Of a stretch of 33,233 nt of DNA, positions 18,401-25,820 are shown piece after piece. The DNA is taken from positions 1 to 33,233 of the forward strand of contig JAAUSG010000027.1 in the NCBI GenBank assembly GCA_012034055.1, in the 5' to 3' direction. The position numbers and the translations under genes were made by a program. Numbering within the stretch: position 1 is the stretch's first letter; every line of letters begins with the position of its first letter. The notes under the pieces were generated by a model, which was not told the origin of the DNA, ran no database searches, and was given only the letters and a program-made list of their open reading frames with translations. Source of the DNA: Leptolyngbyaceae cyanobacterium RU_5_1. Lineage in GTDB: Bacteria; Cyanobacteriota; Cyanobacteriia; Leptolyngbyales; Leptolyngbyaceae.

Positions 18401-18802
18401 GAAACTGTGATTATTGCATTAACGGCGACAGTGTTTGATCAACAGCGATCGGTCGTTTTAGAAGCAGGGTGTAACGACTTTGTGAGCAAGCCGCTGCAAG
18501 AGAGCGTTATTTTTGACAAGATTGCTCAATATCTTGGCGTTCGTTTCTTGTATGAGGAAGAAATGGTGCGATCGCCCTCTCCGTCAGATACGCTTGAATT
18601 GACGAAAGACGCACTGGCAGTGATGCCTAGAGAGTGGGTTACGCAACTCCACGAGGCAGCTATCCAGGCCAATGAGAAGCTGATTTTTCAGCTCCTGGAG
18701 CAAGTCTCCCCAGCTCATGCCCCTCTGGCAAGCACTTTGGCGACACTGATCAACGACTTTCGGCTAGAAACCATCATCGCTCTCACTGAACTCAATGACT
18801 AG
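15467..18802 (+). CDS. Cyanobacteriochrome-like triple-GAF hybrid histidine kinase with receiver domain
   Basis: An 1111-residue soluble sensor. GAF1 (about 45-215), GAF2 (about 235-425) and GAF3 (about 448-620) are joined by helical linkers. GAF1 has D-H-C-F with Cys121 and C-H with Cys149; GAF3 has D-H-C-F with Cys524 and C-H with Cys552. The 28-residue gap between the two cysteines is the spacing of DXCF cyanobacteriochromes such as TePixJ, which bind a bilin through both. GAF2 has only QCYVNIL (Cys355). A kinase follows: HMSHELRTPLN (His649), N-box NLLGNATKFT, G-boxes DTGPGIAPDE and GSGLGLPIS. The receiver has LVVDDKWES and phospho-acceptor Asp956 (WMDMRMPG). An insert in the ATPase domain comes from a repeat at about 17818-17892. 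The stop overlaps the start of the next gene by eight bases. Bilin binding is inferred. Confidence 0.9.
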   Translation: MSEFSSKQSITLNLATYESLQQELVTLRQQIAGIAQQAGSHPTSVAQQRALLAVVTKIRESLDLETIFKSTATEVRQLLNADRVGMFRFDPDSNWEWGEFVSEDVLPPFDSALAARIDDHCFGENYAIYYKQGRAWAANDIYTLPLPDCHISILERFQVRANLVVPLLKGDRLWGLLCIHQCSGPRQWQLPEIEFVTQIAIHLGVALQQAEFVAQLQVQSDCLAQAVARAVEREKAVSTIIDKIRRSLDINTIFKTTAEEVRHLINSDRVVIYRFNPDWSGEFVVESVAEGWKSLVQEQVGHPELLANISECSLQQLANSSTTDTYLQETQGGTFSRGQLCRVCADIHQAGFSQCYVNILKSYQARSYAIIAIYKGQTLWGLLAAFQNSGPRQWEETDVNFLLQIGDQLSVAIQQAELLVQTQQRSAELQTTLEAQLQTRADELVREAERERALAQVIDKIRRTLDLDTIFQTVTTEVRKLLNADRVAVFCFEPGSGWNDGEFVSEDVVPPFDSALAAKVHDHCFGEHYATLYRQGRTWATDNIYALELLECHLSILSRFQVQANLVVPLLKGDELWGLLCIHQCLSSRHWQEKEVEFVTKIATQLGVALQQAELLTQAQQQSAELQKAKEAADAANRAKSQFLAHMSHELRTPLNAILGFTQVLARDTSLNQTQQQQLEIVARSGEHLLTLLNDVLEMSKIEAGQITLNKHSFDLYRLLRSLDDMLQLKAESKGLELSFDYPPDVPQYIYADESKLRQVLINLLGNATKFTAQGSVTLRVRGIENDELRMTNDGDLPSIHNSQFAILFEVEDTGPGIAPDELGRVFEAFLQTETGRRSQEGSGLGLPISQQFVHLMGGEITVSSVVGQGATFRFAIPVQLAEAGEIQLQPSTRRVIGLQPNQPTYRILVVDDKWESRLILVNLVAPFGFEVREAENGQEAVALWERWEPHLIWMDMRMPGIDGYEATRRIRATPKGQETVIIALTATVFDQQRSVVLEAGCNDFVSKPLQESVIFDKIAQYLGVRFLYEEEMVRSPSPSDTLELTKDALAVMPREWVTQLHEAAIQANEKLIFQLLEQVSPAHAPLASTLATLINDFRLETIIALTELND
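17818..17892. repeat. Repeat-derived in-frame insert in the kinase ATPase domain
   Basis: GAGAATGACGAAT units on the left and CAATTCGCAATTCGCAATTC on the right form an imperfect inverted repeat. It encodes about 25 extra residues (from NDELRMTNDG to NSQFAIL) just before the G1 box. It keeps the frame open. Confidence 0.65.
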
Positions 18803-21215
18803 CCATTCAGAAGCTGCCACCAAAGGGACGATTCTAGTTGTAGACGATACGCCAGATAATCTGCGTGTTCTATCCGCGATCTTGAGTGATCAGGGGTATG
18901 ATGTGCGGCGGGTGATTAATGGCAAGCTGGCGTTGCGGGCAGCGCAGGCGTCGCCACCGGATCTGATTTTGCTGGACATTCGCATGGAGGGGATGGATGG
19001 CTATGAAGTCTGTCAACACCTGAAAGAGAATGAGCACACCCGTGAGATTCCAATCATCTTTTTGAGTGCCCTGAATGATGTGTTTGATAAGGTGAAAGCC
19101 TTTCAGGTGGGGGGGGTCGATTACATCACCAAACCGTTTCAGGTTGAAGAGGTGTTGGTGCGAGTTGAGAACCAACTGACTATTCGCGCCCTCCAACGAC
19201 AGCTCCATCAGCAAAATGTCTTACTGCAGCAGGAAATCCGGGAACGAGAACGGGCGATCGCCCTGATCCAGTTTCAGGCTCAAAAAGAGCAGGCCCTTAA
19301 CCAGGTCATCCAGTCCGTTCGCAAATCACTCGATTTAACCACGGTTTTCTCCACAGCAACCGCTGAGATTGGCAAACTGCTGCGGGTCGCTCACGTCAGT
19401 ATTGCCCAGTATCATTCAGCGCAACGGGTTTGGCGGGTGGTTGCCGAATATCAGCAACATCCTGGCGCAACCTCGATCTTAGGATTGGAAGTCTCAGATC
19501 GGCGCAATCAAATGATGGCTCAACTCAAGCGCCAACAGGTGGTACGGATTAACGATATCACGGGTCACAAACATGCCGCGAACGCATTGAACGCCGCTCA
19601 AGCAGACGCATTTCCCTTTGCCTGGTTAATGGTGCCGTTGCGAGTGGGGGATCTGGTGTGGGGATACATTGGGCTGTGGCATGAAACCCATGCTCAGGGT
19701 TGGCAGGATGCGGAGGTGGAGCTGGCGTGTGCCGTGGCCGATCAAGTGGCGATCGCCATTCAGCAATCAGAACTCTATCAACAGGTGCAACAACACACCA
19801 TTGACCTGGAAGCCCAGGTTCTGGAGCGCACCACTCAGTTAAAGACAGCACTGGACTTAGAAGCCCTGCTGAAACGAATTACGGATCGAGTCCGGGACAG
19901 TCTGGATGAAAATCAAATCCTGGAAGCGGTTGTTCAAGAGCTAGCCCTTAACCTGGATGTCTATGGGTGCCGCACTAGTTTGTATCATCTCGAAGACCAA
20001 ACCTCCACGATTTGTCACGAACATATTGACTCAACCTTGCCTCCTGCAAACGGAGTGGTTGTGCAGATGAATAGCCTGCCAGATGCTTATACCCAGTTGA
20101 TGCAGGGGGAATGCGTGCAATTTTGTTCCGCCTGGCTAGAACCCCCATTGGTACACCTGAAAAACAATCGATTAACCATCCTGGCTTGCTGCCTGCAGGA
20201 CGATCAAACCGTGTTGGGAGACATCTGGCTGTTCAAATCTCGACACGATTGCTTCAATGAGCTGGAGAATCGACTGGTGCATCAGGTGGCAAATCAGTGC
20301 GCGATCGCCCTGCGCCAGGCTCGTCTTTACCAAACTGCCCAACAGCAGGTTGAAGAACTCGAACGGTTGAATCAACTGAAAGACGACTTCCTCAGTAATG
20401 TGTCCCACGAGTTACGAACTCCCGTGTCGAATATCAAGCTCGTTGCCGAGATGCTAAAAATTAATTTCCAAAAAATCGGGTTATCTGAACCAGAATCGGG
20501 CAAAACGGATCAATATTTTCAAATCCTATTCGATGAATGCAAGAAAGAGATTGAGTTGATTAACGACTTACTCGATGTGACCCATCTGAACGCGCAAACC
20601 CAGCCTCTAACCCTGACAGAAATCAATCCATCTGTCTGGATCGCCTCGATCACAGAGCCATTTAAGGAACTGGCCCGCAACCACCAACAGATTTTGCAGG
20701 TTAATATTTCTCCGGAGTTGCCCTGTTTAGCAACTGAACAATCGTACCTGATGCGGATTCTCACTGAATTGCTGAACAATGCCTGCAAATATACACCAGT
20801 AGGAGAAACAATTACCGTTTCGGCACAGGTGGAGAAAGGAACTTCGAACTTCGAACTTCGAACTTCGAAGTTTCGTCATTCTCAACTCCCCTCACTCGTG
20901 ATCAGCGTCAGCAATTCGGGAATTGAGATTTCCGAGCAGGAGCAAGAGCGTATCTTCGATAAGTTCTACCGGATTCCGAGTAAAGATCCCTGGAGACACG
21001 GTGGTACAGGATTAGGGTTGGCACTGGTGAAGAAATTGGTGGACTGTCTTGGCGCAACAATTTGGGTAGAAAGTGTTGAGGGAAAGACAATCTTTACAGT
21101 GGAGTTTCCGATTAAACCGATTAGGTCTACTCTTTCAGGTCAAAACCCTTTTTTCATCAACCAGAGGGATGATTTGGGCCAGATCCCTTTAACACTTGAT
21201 CCAGAAGGTCTCTAG
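18795..21215 (+). CDS. REC-GAF-GAF histidine kinase
   Basis: An 806-residue cytoplasmic protein. The N-terminal receiver (residues 12-130) has ILVVDDTPDN and phospho-acceptor Asp61 (LILLDIRMEGMDG), with Lys in YITKPF. A coiled coil and two GAF domains (about 165-330 and 345-515) follow. They lack the DXCF and C-H bilin motifs, so they are unlikely to be photoreceptors. The kinase has NVSHELRTPVSNIK (His538), N-box ELLNNACKYT and GGTGLGLALV. Its ATG overlaps the stop of the hybrid kinase, so the two are one transcription unit and coupled in translation. Receiver-first order suggests it receives phosphate from the upstream kinase and passes it on (inference). Four heptamers encode an insert in its ATPase domain. 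The last 59 bases overlap the convergent gene 21157-21672. Confidence 0.9.
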   Translation: MTSHSEAATKGTILVVDDTPDNLRVLSAILSDQGYDVRRVINGKLALRAAQASPPDLILLDIRMEGMDGYEVCQHLKENEHTREIPIIFLSALNDVFDKVKAFQVGGVDYITKPFQVEEVLVRVENQLTIRALQRQLHQQNVLLQQEIRERERAIALIQFQAQKEQALNQVIQSVRKSLDLTTVFSTATAEIGKLLRVAHVSIAQYHSAQRVWRVVAEYQQHPGATSILGLEVSDRRNQMMAQLKRQQVVRINDITGHKHAANALNAAQADAFPFAWLMVPLRVGDLVWGYIGLWHETHAQGWQDAEVELACAVADQVAIAIQQSELYQQVQQHTIDLEAQVLERTTQLKTALDLEALLKRITDRVRDSLDENQILEAVVQELALNLDVYGCRTSLYHLEDQTSTICHEHIDSTLPPANGVVVQMNSLPDAYTQLMQGECVQFCSAWLEPPLVHLKNNRLTILACCLQDDQTVLGDIWLFKSRHDCFNELENRLVHQVANQCAIALRQARLYQTAQQQVEELERLNQLKDDFLSNVSHELRTPVSNIKLVAEMLKINFQKIGLSEPESGKTDQYFQILFDECKKEIELINDLLDVTHLNAQTQPLTLTEINPSVWIASITEPFKELARNHQQILQVNISPELPCLATEQSYLMRILTELLNNACKYTPVGETITVSAQVEKGTSNFELRTSKFRHSQLPSLVISVSNSGIEISEQEQERIFDKFYRIPSKDPWRHGGTGLGLALVKKLVDCLGATIWVESVEGKTIFTVEFPIKPIRSTLSGQNPFFINQRDDLGQIPLTLDPEGL
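20840..20867. repeat. AACTTCG heptamer x4 inside the kinase gene
   Basis: Four perfect copies encode part of an insert (GTSNFELRTSKFRHS) before the G1 box of the ATPase domain. This is the same structural position as the insert in the upstream kinase. Confidence 0.85.
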
Positions 21216-21672
21216 CGGGCTGTGCGTTTGTCAGAGCCATTTGATGATCGCTGTACGCCCGTACCAAACGCAGCAGTCCGCCAACCCCAGTCTTGAGTTG
21301 TTCAAGCTCCTCCCCCGACACCACTTCCCCATCCAGCATCCTGATCAGCAACGGTTTGATGTCGCCGATTTCTTGACGAACTTTCTGGAGCTTTTCCACG
21401 GTACTGAGTAATGTCTTGAGTGCGTTCAAGCAGGCGTCAATATCCTGAGTCTCTGCTAGAGATTTAAGATGTTGAACGTCCGCCACAGGTTCAGGATTTT
21501 GAGTGTCTGCCCCAGGTTTAGGTGCATCTTCTACCGATTCAGCCGATTCAGCCTCTTCAGGCTCTTTAGTTGCAGCCTCTTCAAGCTCTGCGATCGCAGC
21601 CTCTTCAGGCTCTGCGGTTGCAGGCTCTTCAGGTACAGAGTGTTGACGTTTGACTACATTTGTCCGTGCCAT
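21157..21672 (-). CDS. Hypothetical Glu/Ala-rich coiled-coil protein
   Basis: A protein of 171 residues that I do not recognise. Residues 15-50 are a low-complexity acidic repeat (units like EEAATKEPEEAESAES). Residues 70-160 look alpha-helical, with heptad-like leucines (LNALKTLLSTVEKLQKVRQ). Such a pattern suggests a small cytoplasmic scaffold or partner protein (inference). ATG 21672 follows AGAGGAAATGCTAG, a fair ribosome site. The 3' end overlaps the kinase gene on the other strand, so no terminator separates them. The acidic region lies over an 18-21 bp tandem repeat in DNA. Confidence 0.65.
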   Translation of the reverse strand: MARTNVVKRQHSVPEEPATAEPEEAAIAELEEAATKEPEEAESAESVEDAPKPGADTQNPEPVADVQHLKSLAETQDIDACLNALKTLLSTVEKLQKVRQEIGDIKPLLIRMLDGEVVSGEELEQLKTGVGGLLRLVRAYSDHQMALTNAQPARDLLDQVLKGSGPNHPSG

Positions 21673-21740
21673 CTAGCATTTCCTCTTCTAGGGCTACCTT
21701 TAAAATTGATGAAGGAGCGTAATTACGTTCAGACCCTAAT

Positions 21741-21814
21741 TAAACCTTGTCCGCGTCCAGACCAGGAGTCTTTCTTAAGGGAAAGCTACAGATTCCGAGC
21801 TGGACATGGTTTAG
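21741..21814 (+). repeat. 74-bp structured interspersed repeat, copy 2
   Basis: It matches 4901-4973 with about eight substitutions and one extra G. The ends are inverted (TAAACC...GTCCAG with CTGGACATGGTTTA). The left interior differs most (CTTTC can pair with GAAAG here), while GGGAAAGCTACAGATTCCGAG is unchanged. Its right end forms the tail and stop of the small frame 21786-21950. Confidence 0.75.
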
Positions 21815-21950
21815 TATCATTTGCTATTTTGGCTCGTTTCTCGCGATCGCGGTTGTTTTGAGTGGACAAGTTTTGCGCTTTATCAGGAAGAGCGAGCAGA
21901 AAAGCAACAGCCTGCTCTACATTAGTTCGCTGAATGCTATCAGATTTCAT
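21786..21950 (-). CDS. Small hypothetical protein, tail supplied by a repeat
   Basis: A frame of 54 codons begins at ATG 21950 with GAGAGG eight bases upstream. The first part (RTNVEQAVAFLLALPDKAQN) looks like a real helical protein. The last eight residues and the TAG lie inside the 74-bp repeat, so the original C-terminus was probably replaced. No family is recognised. Confidence 0.4.
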   Translation of the reverse strand: MKSDSIQRTNVEQAVAFLLALPDKAQNLSTQNNRDREKRAKIANDTKPCPARNL

Positions 21951-22035
21951 TGGAGCACCTCTCGTTAGAAATTGGTGCAATTGTACTATAAATTTGAACC
22001 TGGAGAGAGCGGTTGGGCGATCGAATAGCGTCAGC

Positions 22036-25000
22036 TTATTCACGCTGACAGTCCAGAGGCACAGCCCAGGATGCGCCAGGTGCAGCATTGGGTGCCTCTG
22101 CCACCAGCGTCACCACGCCATCGGGCCCAACAACCCACCCCTGAGCTTCTACAATCTCAGATACAGGCTGAACCGCAGTGGAGGCAGGTTTTACCGTGGT
22201 AGACTGCTCCGCTTGCCTGTCTTTTAAGGTCGCTAATCGGGTAATGACAGCCTCACCACCCAATACTCCCGCTGGATTGGGGGGCAAGCCGCCCTGCCCA
22301 GTCACCACAAACGAACTGCTGGCCTGCTTCCCCGTAGGACTACACTCCTGGGCAATCAGCCCCGATGGATCAACTAAGTTAATAGGTAGTGGAACCAATC
22401 CTCGGTTCGGGTCAACATCCGGGGTGTTGATGGTTACTTCACCGCTTAAGTTTGGGTTTTCCTGCGAAATTGCAGTGATGTCGTTTGTGGGCAATCGACG
22501 AGGGTCTAGGGGGGAACCTCCCAAAAGTCTTTCTAAGTCTGCCCGGCTGCGAGGCACCAGCCAAAAAATCTTTTGTGCATTGATTATGACCCGCCCACCA
22601 CTACCCGTGAAGGCATTCGCCGTAATATCACTGTTCTCGTTCGGAGCCGCGACGATAAATCCGTTCGGAGCAAAGATCCGAATGTTGCCGCCATCCCCTT
22701 CACCCTGAGTTCTTCCAGCAGTCGCTGAGATAGTGCTGCCACGACGTAAGAATAACAAGTCCTGCACATTCAAGGTAATATTTCCGCCCTGACTACTGTT
22801 GGCTGCTGCCGAAATTAACCCTCTGGTATCCAGCGTGATTCTGCCTGCTTGAATCTCGATATTGCCACCCGTTCCGCTGCCCTCGCTATCAACCGCAATG
22901 CTTGCTCCATCGCGAACCGTGACTGTCCTGGGGTCAATAACAATGCTGCCTCCCTGACCCGTTGAACCTTGCTCAGTATTGGCAAATAATCCCGTGCCAG
23001 TTCCAGTTAAGGTAAGGCTGTCCGTAATATTGGTTGTAATATTTCCAGCTCGCCCACTTCCAAACGTTGTTGTGCGAAGTTGCCCACCATTAGTTGCCTC
23101 AAAGCTATTGGCTGTGATGTTGATACTCCCCCCTGCTCCTTGATTGCGAGTAGCCGCTGAAATTTGGGCTCCGTCTTTGACAATGAGCTGCCTAGTCGTA
23201 ACTGTCACGTTTCCAGCGGCTCCAGCTCCTTGTGTCCGTGCAAATAAGCCGCTTGTAGGTCCATCGTTATCAACGTTGTCACCGAATTGCTGACTCCGCG
23301 CTGCAAAGGTTGGATCGCTACCAGTAAGCACAACGCGCTCAGCTAGATTCATACTATCAATGCCGCTAATCTTAATATTTCCTGCACTCCCACCATTAAA
23401 GGTGGTTGTCAAAATTTGTCCCCCACCTGTTAATTCGAGGGTATTTACATTGACATTGATATCTCCACCCCTGAAGTCACTTCTGGTACGAGCACTCAAA
23501 ACTGCCCCTTCTGCAATTTGAAGCGTATTAGTGGTCACCTCTATTTCACCACCACGATTGTTAGCCGTTGCCTCACTGGTAGTAAACAGACCACTAGAGC
23601 GTCCAGTGGTTGAAGAGACCCCAGAGAGGCTGACAGATTCAGAAGCAAAGACCCTGATATTCCCACCCCTGCCCTCACCCTCAGTAGAAGCCAATATCAG
23701 GGAACCATTTTGGAGAGTTAACTGTCTCCCTCGGATCGTCACATTTCCAGCAGATGCTTTGCCAAACGTTTGTGCATTAATACGGGAGGAATCAGCTAAA
23801 ACGAATACCCCATCAACATGAATGTCTATGTCACCCGCATTATCAGTCACCCCTGGTGCTTTTTCACCAGAAAAGCTGAGGATTCTACTATTTATCATTG
23901 AGACATCGCCAGTGGCTCGTATCGATATTCTGCCAGCGTCCCCTCCTGACCGTGCTTCAACTCCCACTACTGAGTTGTTGCTTAAGAAAAGAAATCCAGT
24001 ATCGATCGCGATGTTGCCACTATTTCCTGTTGTGGGATTTGGAGTAGTACTACCAACGCTGGTGATTTCACTATTTTGAAGACGGATACCACTATTCGCG
24101 GTTATGGTTATCTGGGCAGCGTTCCCACCCCCATCACGGGTAATGCTCTGAATTTGACTCTGATTGAGAATGACATCTTTATTGGCTTGTATAACGATCT
24201 GTCCATCGCCTTTTCCCTTGTTAAAAGTGCCATTTAAGATTCGACTACTATCTAGGGCAACAGTGTCACCTCTGATTACAACAACACCTGCATTACCACT
24301 ACGGGATACATTGATCTCAGCATTATTTGAAAGCGATATATCCGCAAGGGTAGTACCCTCTACAGAACCTAGGCTAAGGTTACTGTCACTAACATTCAGT
24401 TTGACTCTTCCCTGATCTTTGACTCCTGCTAACTCAATCCGCCCTCCCGATGTCGTGATAATTCCCCCATCTAGTTTTACGTCCCCCCCTACCAACAGTA
24501 GGCTCTTACCAGGAAGTACTTCAAGACCAACAGCAGGAAGACCGGGAGATGGGCGAACTTGAGATCGATTAATAATAGGGTTGGCAATTTGGTTAATCAG
24601 AAGTGCAGAAGGGTTGACAGTCAGCAGTGGAAGATTACTGTTGATGTCTACGGTACTAAAAAAGCCCTTGTTTTCAAACTCGATCGCGCTGGCAGTTGTA
24701 GCGACGAATGATCCGCCGATACTCAGGCGGGCATTGCGACCAAATATGATGCCGTTGGGATTTAAGAGGAATAGATTAGCAGTGCTACCTGTGGAAGTGC
24801 CAAGTCTACCCAAAATCTCAGTCTGCGTGTTGCCCGTGACACGGCTGATGATATTAGCAACACCCGGATCAAAAAAGGTGACTGTTGCTCCGTCAACAAC
24901 GCTAAAAGCAGAAAAGCTGTGGAACAGGTTAACTCCACTCCGAGTTCCACCCGAAATACAGGTGCCTGGACAGGTTGGGGTTGCCGGTGAGGGTAGGGAG

Positions 25001-25110
25001 TTTATAGGTAAGGTAGTATCCGGGTCGATTTGGGCCTGGACAGGACTGAAAATGGCCAGGGAGCTAAAGGCCATACCAACAAGCCAGAATTGTCGTCCAG
25101 AGGCTTTCAT
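22036..25110 (-). CDS. TpsA-like filamentous haemagglutinin N-terminal domain protein (secreted beta-helix adhesin)
   Basis: A 1024-residue exoprotein of two-partner secretion type, exported through an outer-membrane TpsB pore and acting at the cell surface. A Sec signal peptide (1-26, ending VQA) is followed by the haemagglutination activity domain with LFLLNPNGIIFG (NPNG at 117-120). Long stretches of degenerate beta-helix repeats follow, of the type GGNIxI / GAGGSINI / SAGNIKISG (about 200-880). The C-terminal part has GLIAQECSPTG and SSFVVTGQGGLPPNP, typical of cyanobacterial members. No TpsB gene lies in the window. ATG 25110 follows AAGGAAAATCTGGCA. It sits 66 bases after the Cys-rich gene and probably shares its transcript. 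The repeats are also visible in DNA, and no frame break occurs in 3 kb. Confidence 0.9.
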   Translation of the reverse strand: MKASGRQFWLVGMAFSSLAIFSPVQAQIDPDTTLPINSLPSPATPTCPGTCISGGTRSGVNLFHSFSAFSVVDGATVTFFDPGVANIISRVTGNTQTEILGRLGTSTGSTANLFLLNPNGIIFGRNARLSIGGSFVATTASAIEFENKGFFSTVDINSNLPLLTVNPSALLINQIANPIINRSQVRPSPGLPAVGLEVLPGKSLLLVGGDVKLDGGIITTSGGRIELAGVKDQGRVKLNVSDSNLSLGSVEGTTLADISLSNNAEINVSRSGNAGVVVIRGDTVALDSSRILNGTFNKGKGDGQIVIQANKDVILNQSQIQSITRDGGGNAAQITITANSGIRLQNSEITSVGSTTPNPTTGNSGNIAIDTGFLFLSNNSVVGVEARSGGDAGRISIRATGDVSMINSRILSFSGEKAPGVTDNAGDIDIHVDGVFVLADSSRINAQTFGKASAGNVTIRGRQLTLQNGSLILASTEGEGRGGNIRVFASESVSLSGVSSTTGRSSGLFTTSEATANNRGGEIEVTTNTLQIAEGAVLSARTRSDFRGGDINVNVNTLELTGGGQILTTTFNGGSAGNIKISGIDSMNLAERVVLTGSDPTFAARSQQFGDNVDNDGPTSGLFARTQGAGAAGNVTVTTRQLIVKDGAQISAATRNQGAGGSINITANSFEATNGGQLRTTTFGSGRAGNITTNITDSLTLTGTGTGLFANTEQGSTGQGGSIVIDPRTVTVRDGASIAVDSEGSGTGGNIEIQAGRITLDTRGLISAAANSSQGGNITLNVQDLLFLRRGSTISATAGRTQGEGDGGNIRIFAPNGFIVAAPNENSDITANAFTGSGGRVIINAQKIFWLVPRSRADLERLLGGSPLDPRRLPTNDITAISQENPNLSGEVTINTPDVDPNRGLVPLPINLVDPSGLIAQECSPTGKQASSSFVVTGQGGLPPNPAGVLGGEAVITRLATLKDRQAEQSTTVKPASTAVQPVSEIVEAQGWVVGPDGVVTLVAEAPNAAPGASWAVPLDCQRE

Positions 25111-25176
25111 TGCCAGATTTTCCTTAGAACGTCTTAGTTAACTTCAGCTAAAATGCACCCCCTGCTAAACCAGACA

Positions 25177-25659
25177 TTATTCACGTTCCGAACCCTTTTT
25201 GCGCCAAAATAGGCGTTTGGGAAATGTCAGGATAAGCCTGACAAAACTTCTAATAGCAAGGAATGTTATTGTAACGACTTCAAGGCTGTAATCAACCAAC
25301 AACTGTATAAGATTGGTATCTACCCTGTAACGAATGCACAGGCTACATCCAGAGCATGGTTTACAACTTAGTTGAGATTCTCCAAATGTATAATCGACTG
25401 CTCTGACATATTCACTTTGGCATTGGTAGGCAGAGTCCCCGTTAATGAGAACATCGATAGGCTGGTCTTGATTTGAATCAAACTCTTTCTCAGGGTAATT
25501 TCCTGTCGTTGGATCTAGTAATGAGGTTTCCTGCCCATTACAAGGAACTTGAACCTTTGCCATTAGTTCATCACCAAAATAGAGATGAAGATCTACCAAG
25601 TCGCTTTCCCCACATCCTTCGCACTGGTATTCGATACCGAGAAGCGTTAGAGAAGCCAT
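25177..25659 (-). CDS. Hypothetical Cys-rich protein with a C-terminal membrane-like segment
   Basis: A 160-residue protein of no recognised family. It has paired cysteines: CEGC near 14-17, single Cys near 40 and 80, and a cluster CKPCSGCSLC near 98-107. These could hold a metal or form disulphides. Residues 120-148 are hydrophobic (DYSLEVVTITFLAIRSFVRL), followed by a basic tail (KRLFWRKKG), suggesting a membrane anchor with the basic end in the cytoplasm. ATG 25659 is preceded by AAGGAGT at good spacing. It lies between the LuxR gene and the adhesin gene on the same strand. Confidence 0.7.
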   Translation of the reverse strand: MASLTLLGIEYQCEGCGESDLVDLHLYFGDELMAKVQVPCNGQETSLLDPTTGNYPEKEFDSNQDQPIDVLINGDSAYQCQSEYVRAVDYTFGESQLSCKPCSGCSLCIRYRVDTNLIQLLVDYSLEVVTITFLAIRSFVRLILTFPKRLFWRKKGSERE

Positions 25660-25696
25660 TTGAATACTCCTTTTTATGGATTGTTGTCACCTGCAA

Positions 25697-25741
25697 TTCT
25701 TCTTTGGAACTCGGTTCTGAGGAACTGAGTTCAAAGAAGAA
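25697..25741. other. Long hairpin in the leader of the Cys-rich gene
   Basis: TTCTTCTTTGGAACTCGGTTC (25697-25717, one base short of fully matched) pairs with GAACTGAGTTCAAAGAAGAA (25722-25741) around the loop TGAG. No T-run follows on either strand. It lies 38 bases upstream of the start at 25659 and could be a processing or attenuation structure. Confidence 0.5.
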
Positions 25742-25792
25742 GTAAGAGGACTGTCTCATCAATTCATATCTTGATGGGTTTTGCAGGGTTTG

Positions 25793-25814
25793 AAAGTACC
25801 CGTAGGGGTACTTT
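25793..25814 (-). terminator. Hairpin behind the LuxR-type gene
   Basis: AAAGTACCC and GGGTACTTT form a perfect 9-bp stem with a 4-base loop, seven bases beyond the stop of the regulator gene. The tail TTTC is weak. It probably ends or reduces transcription before the Cys-rich gene. Confidence 0.5.
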
Positions 25815-25820
25815 GCATTG

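Noticed and set aside
21786..22088. 100-codon version of the small minus-strand frame
   Set aside because: The first 46 codons overlap the end of the adhesin gene and have no ribosome site; the ATG at 21950 has one.
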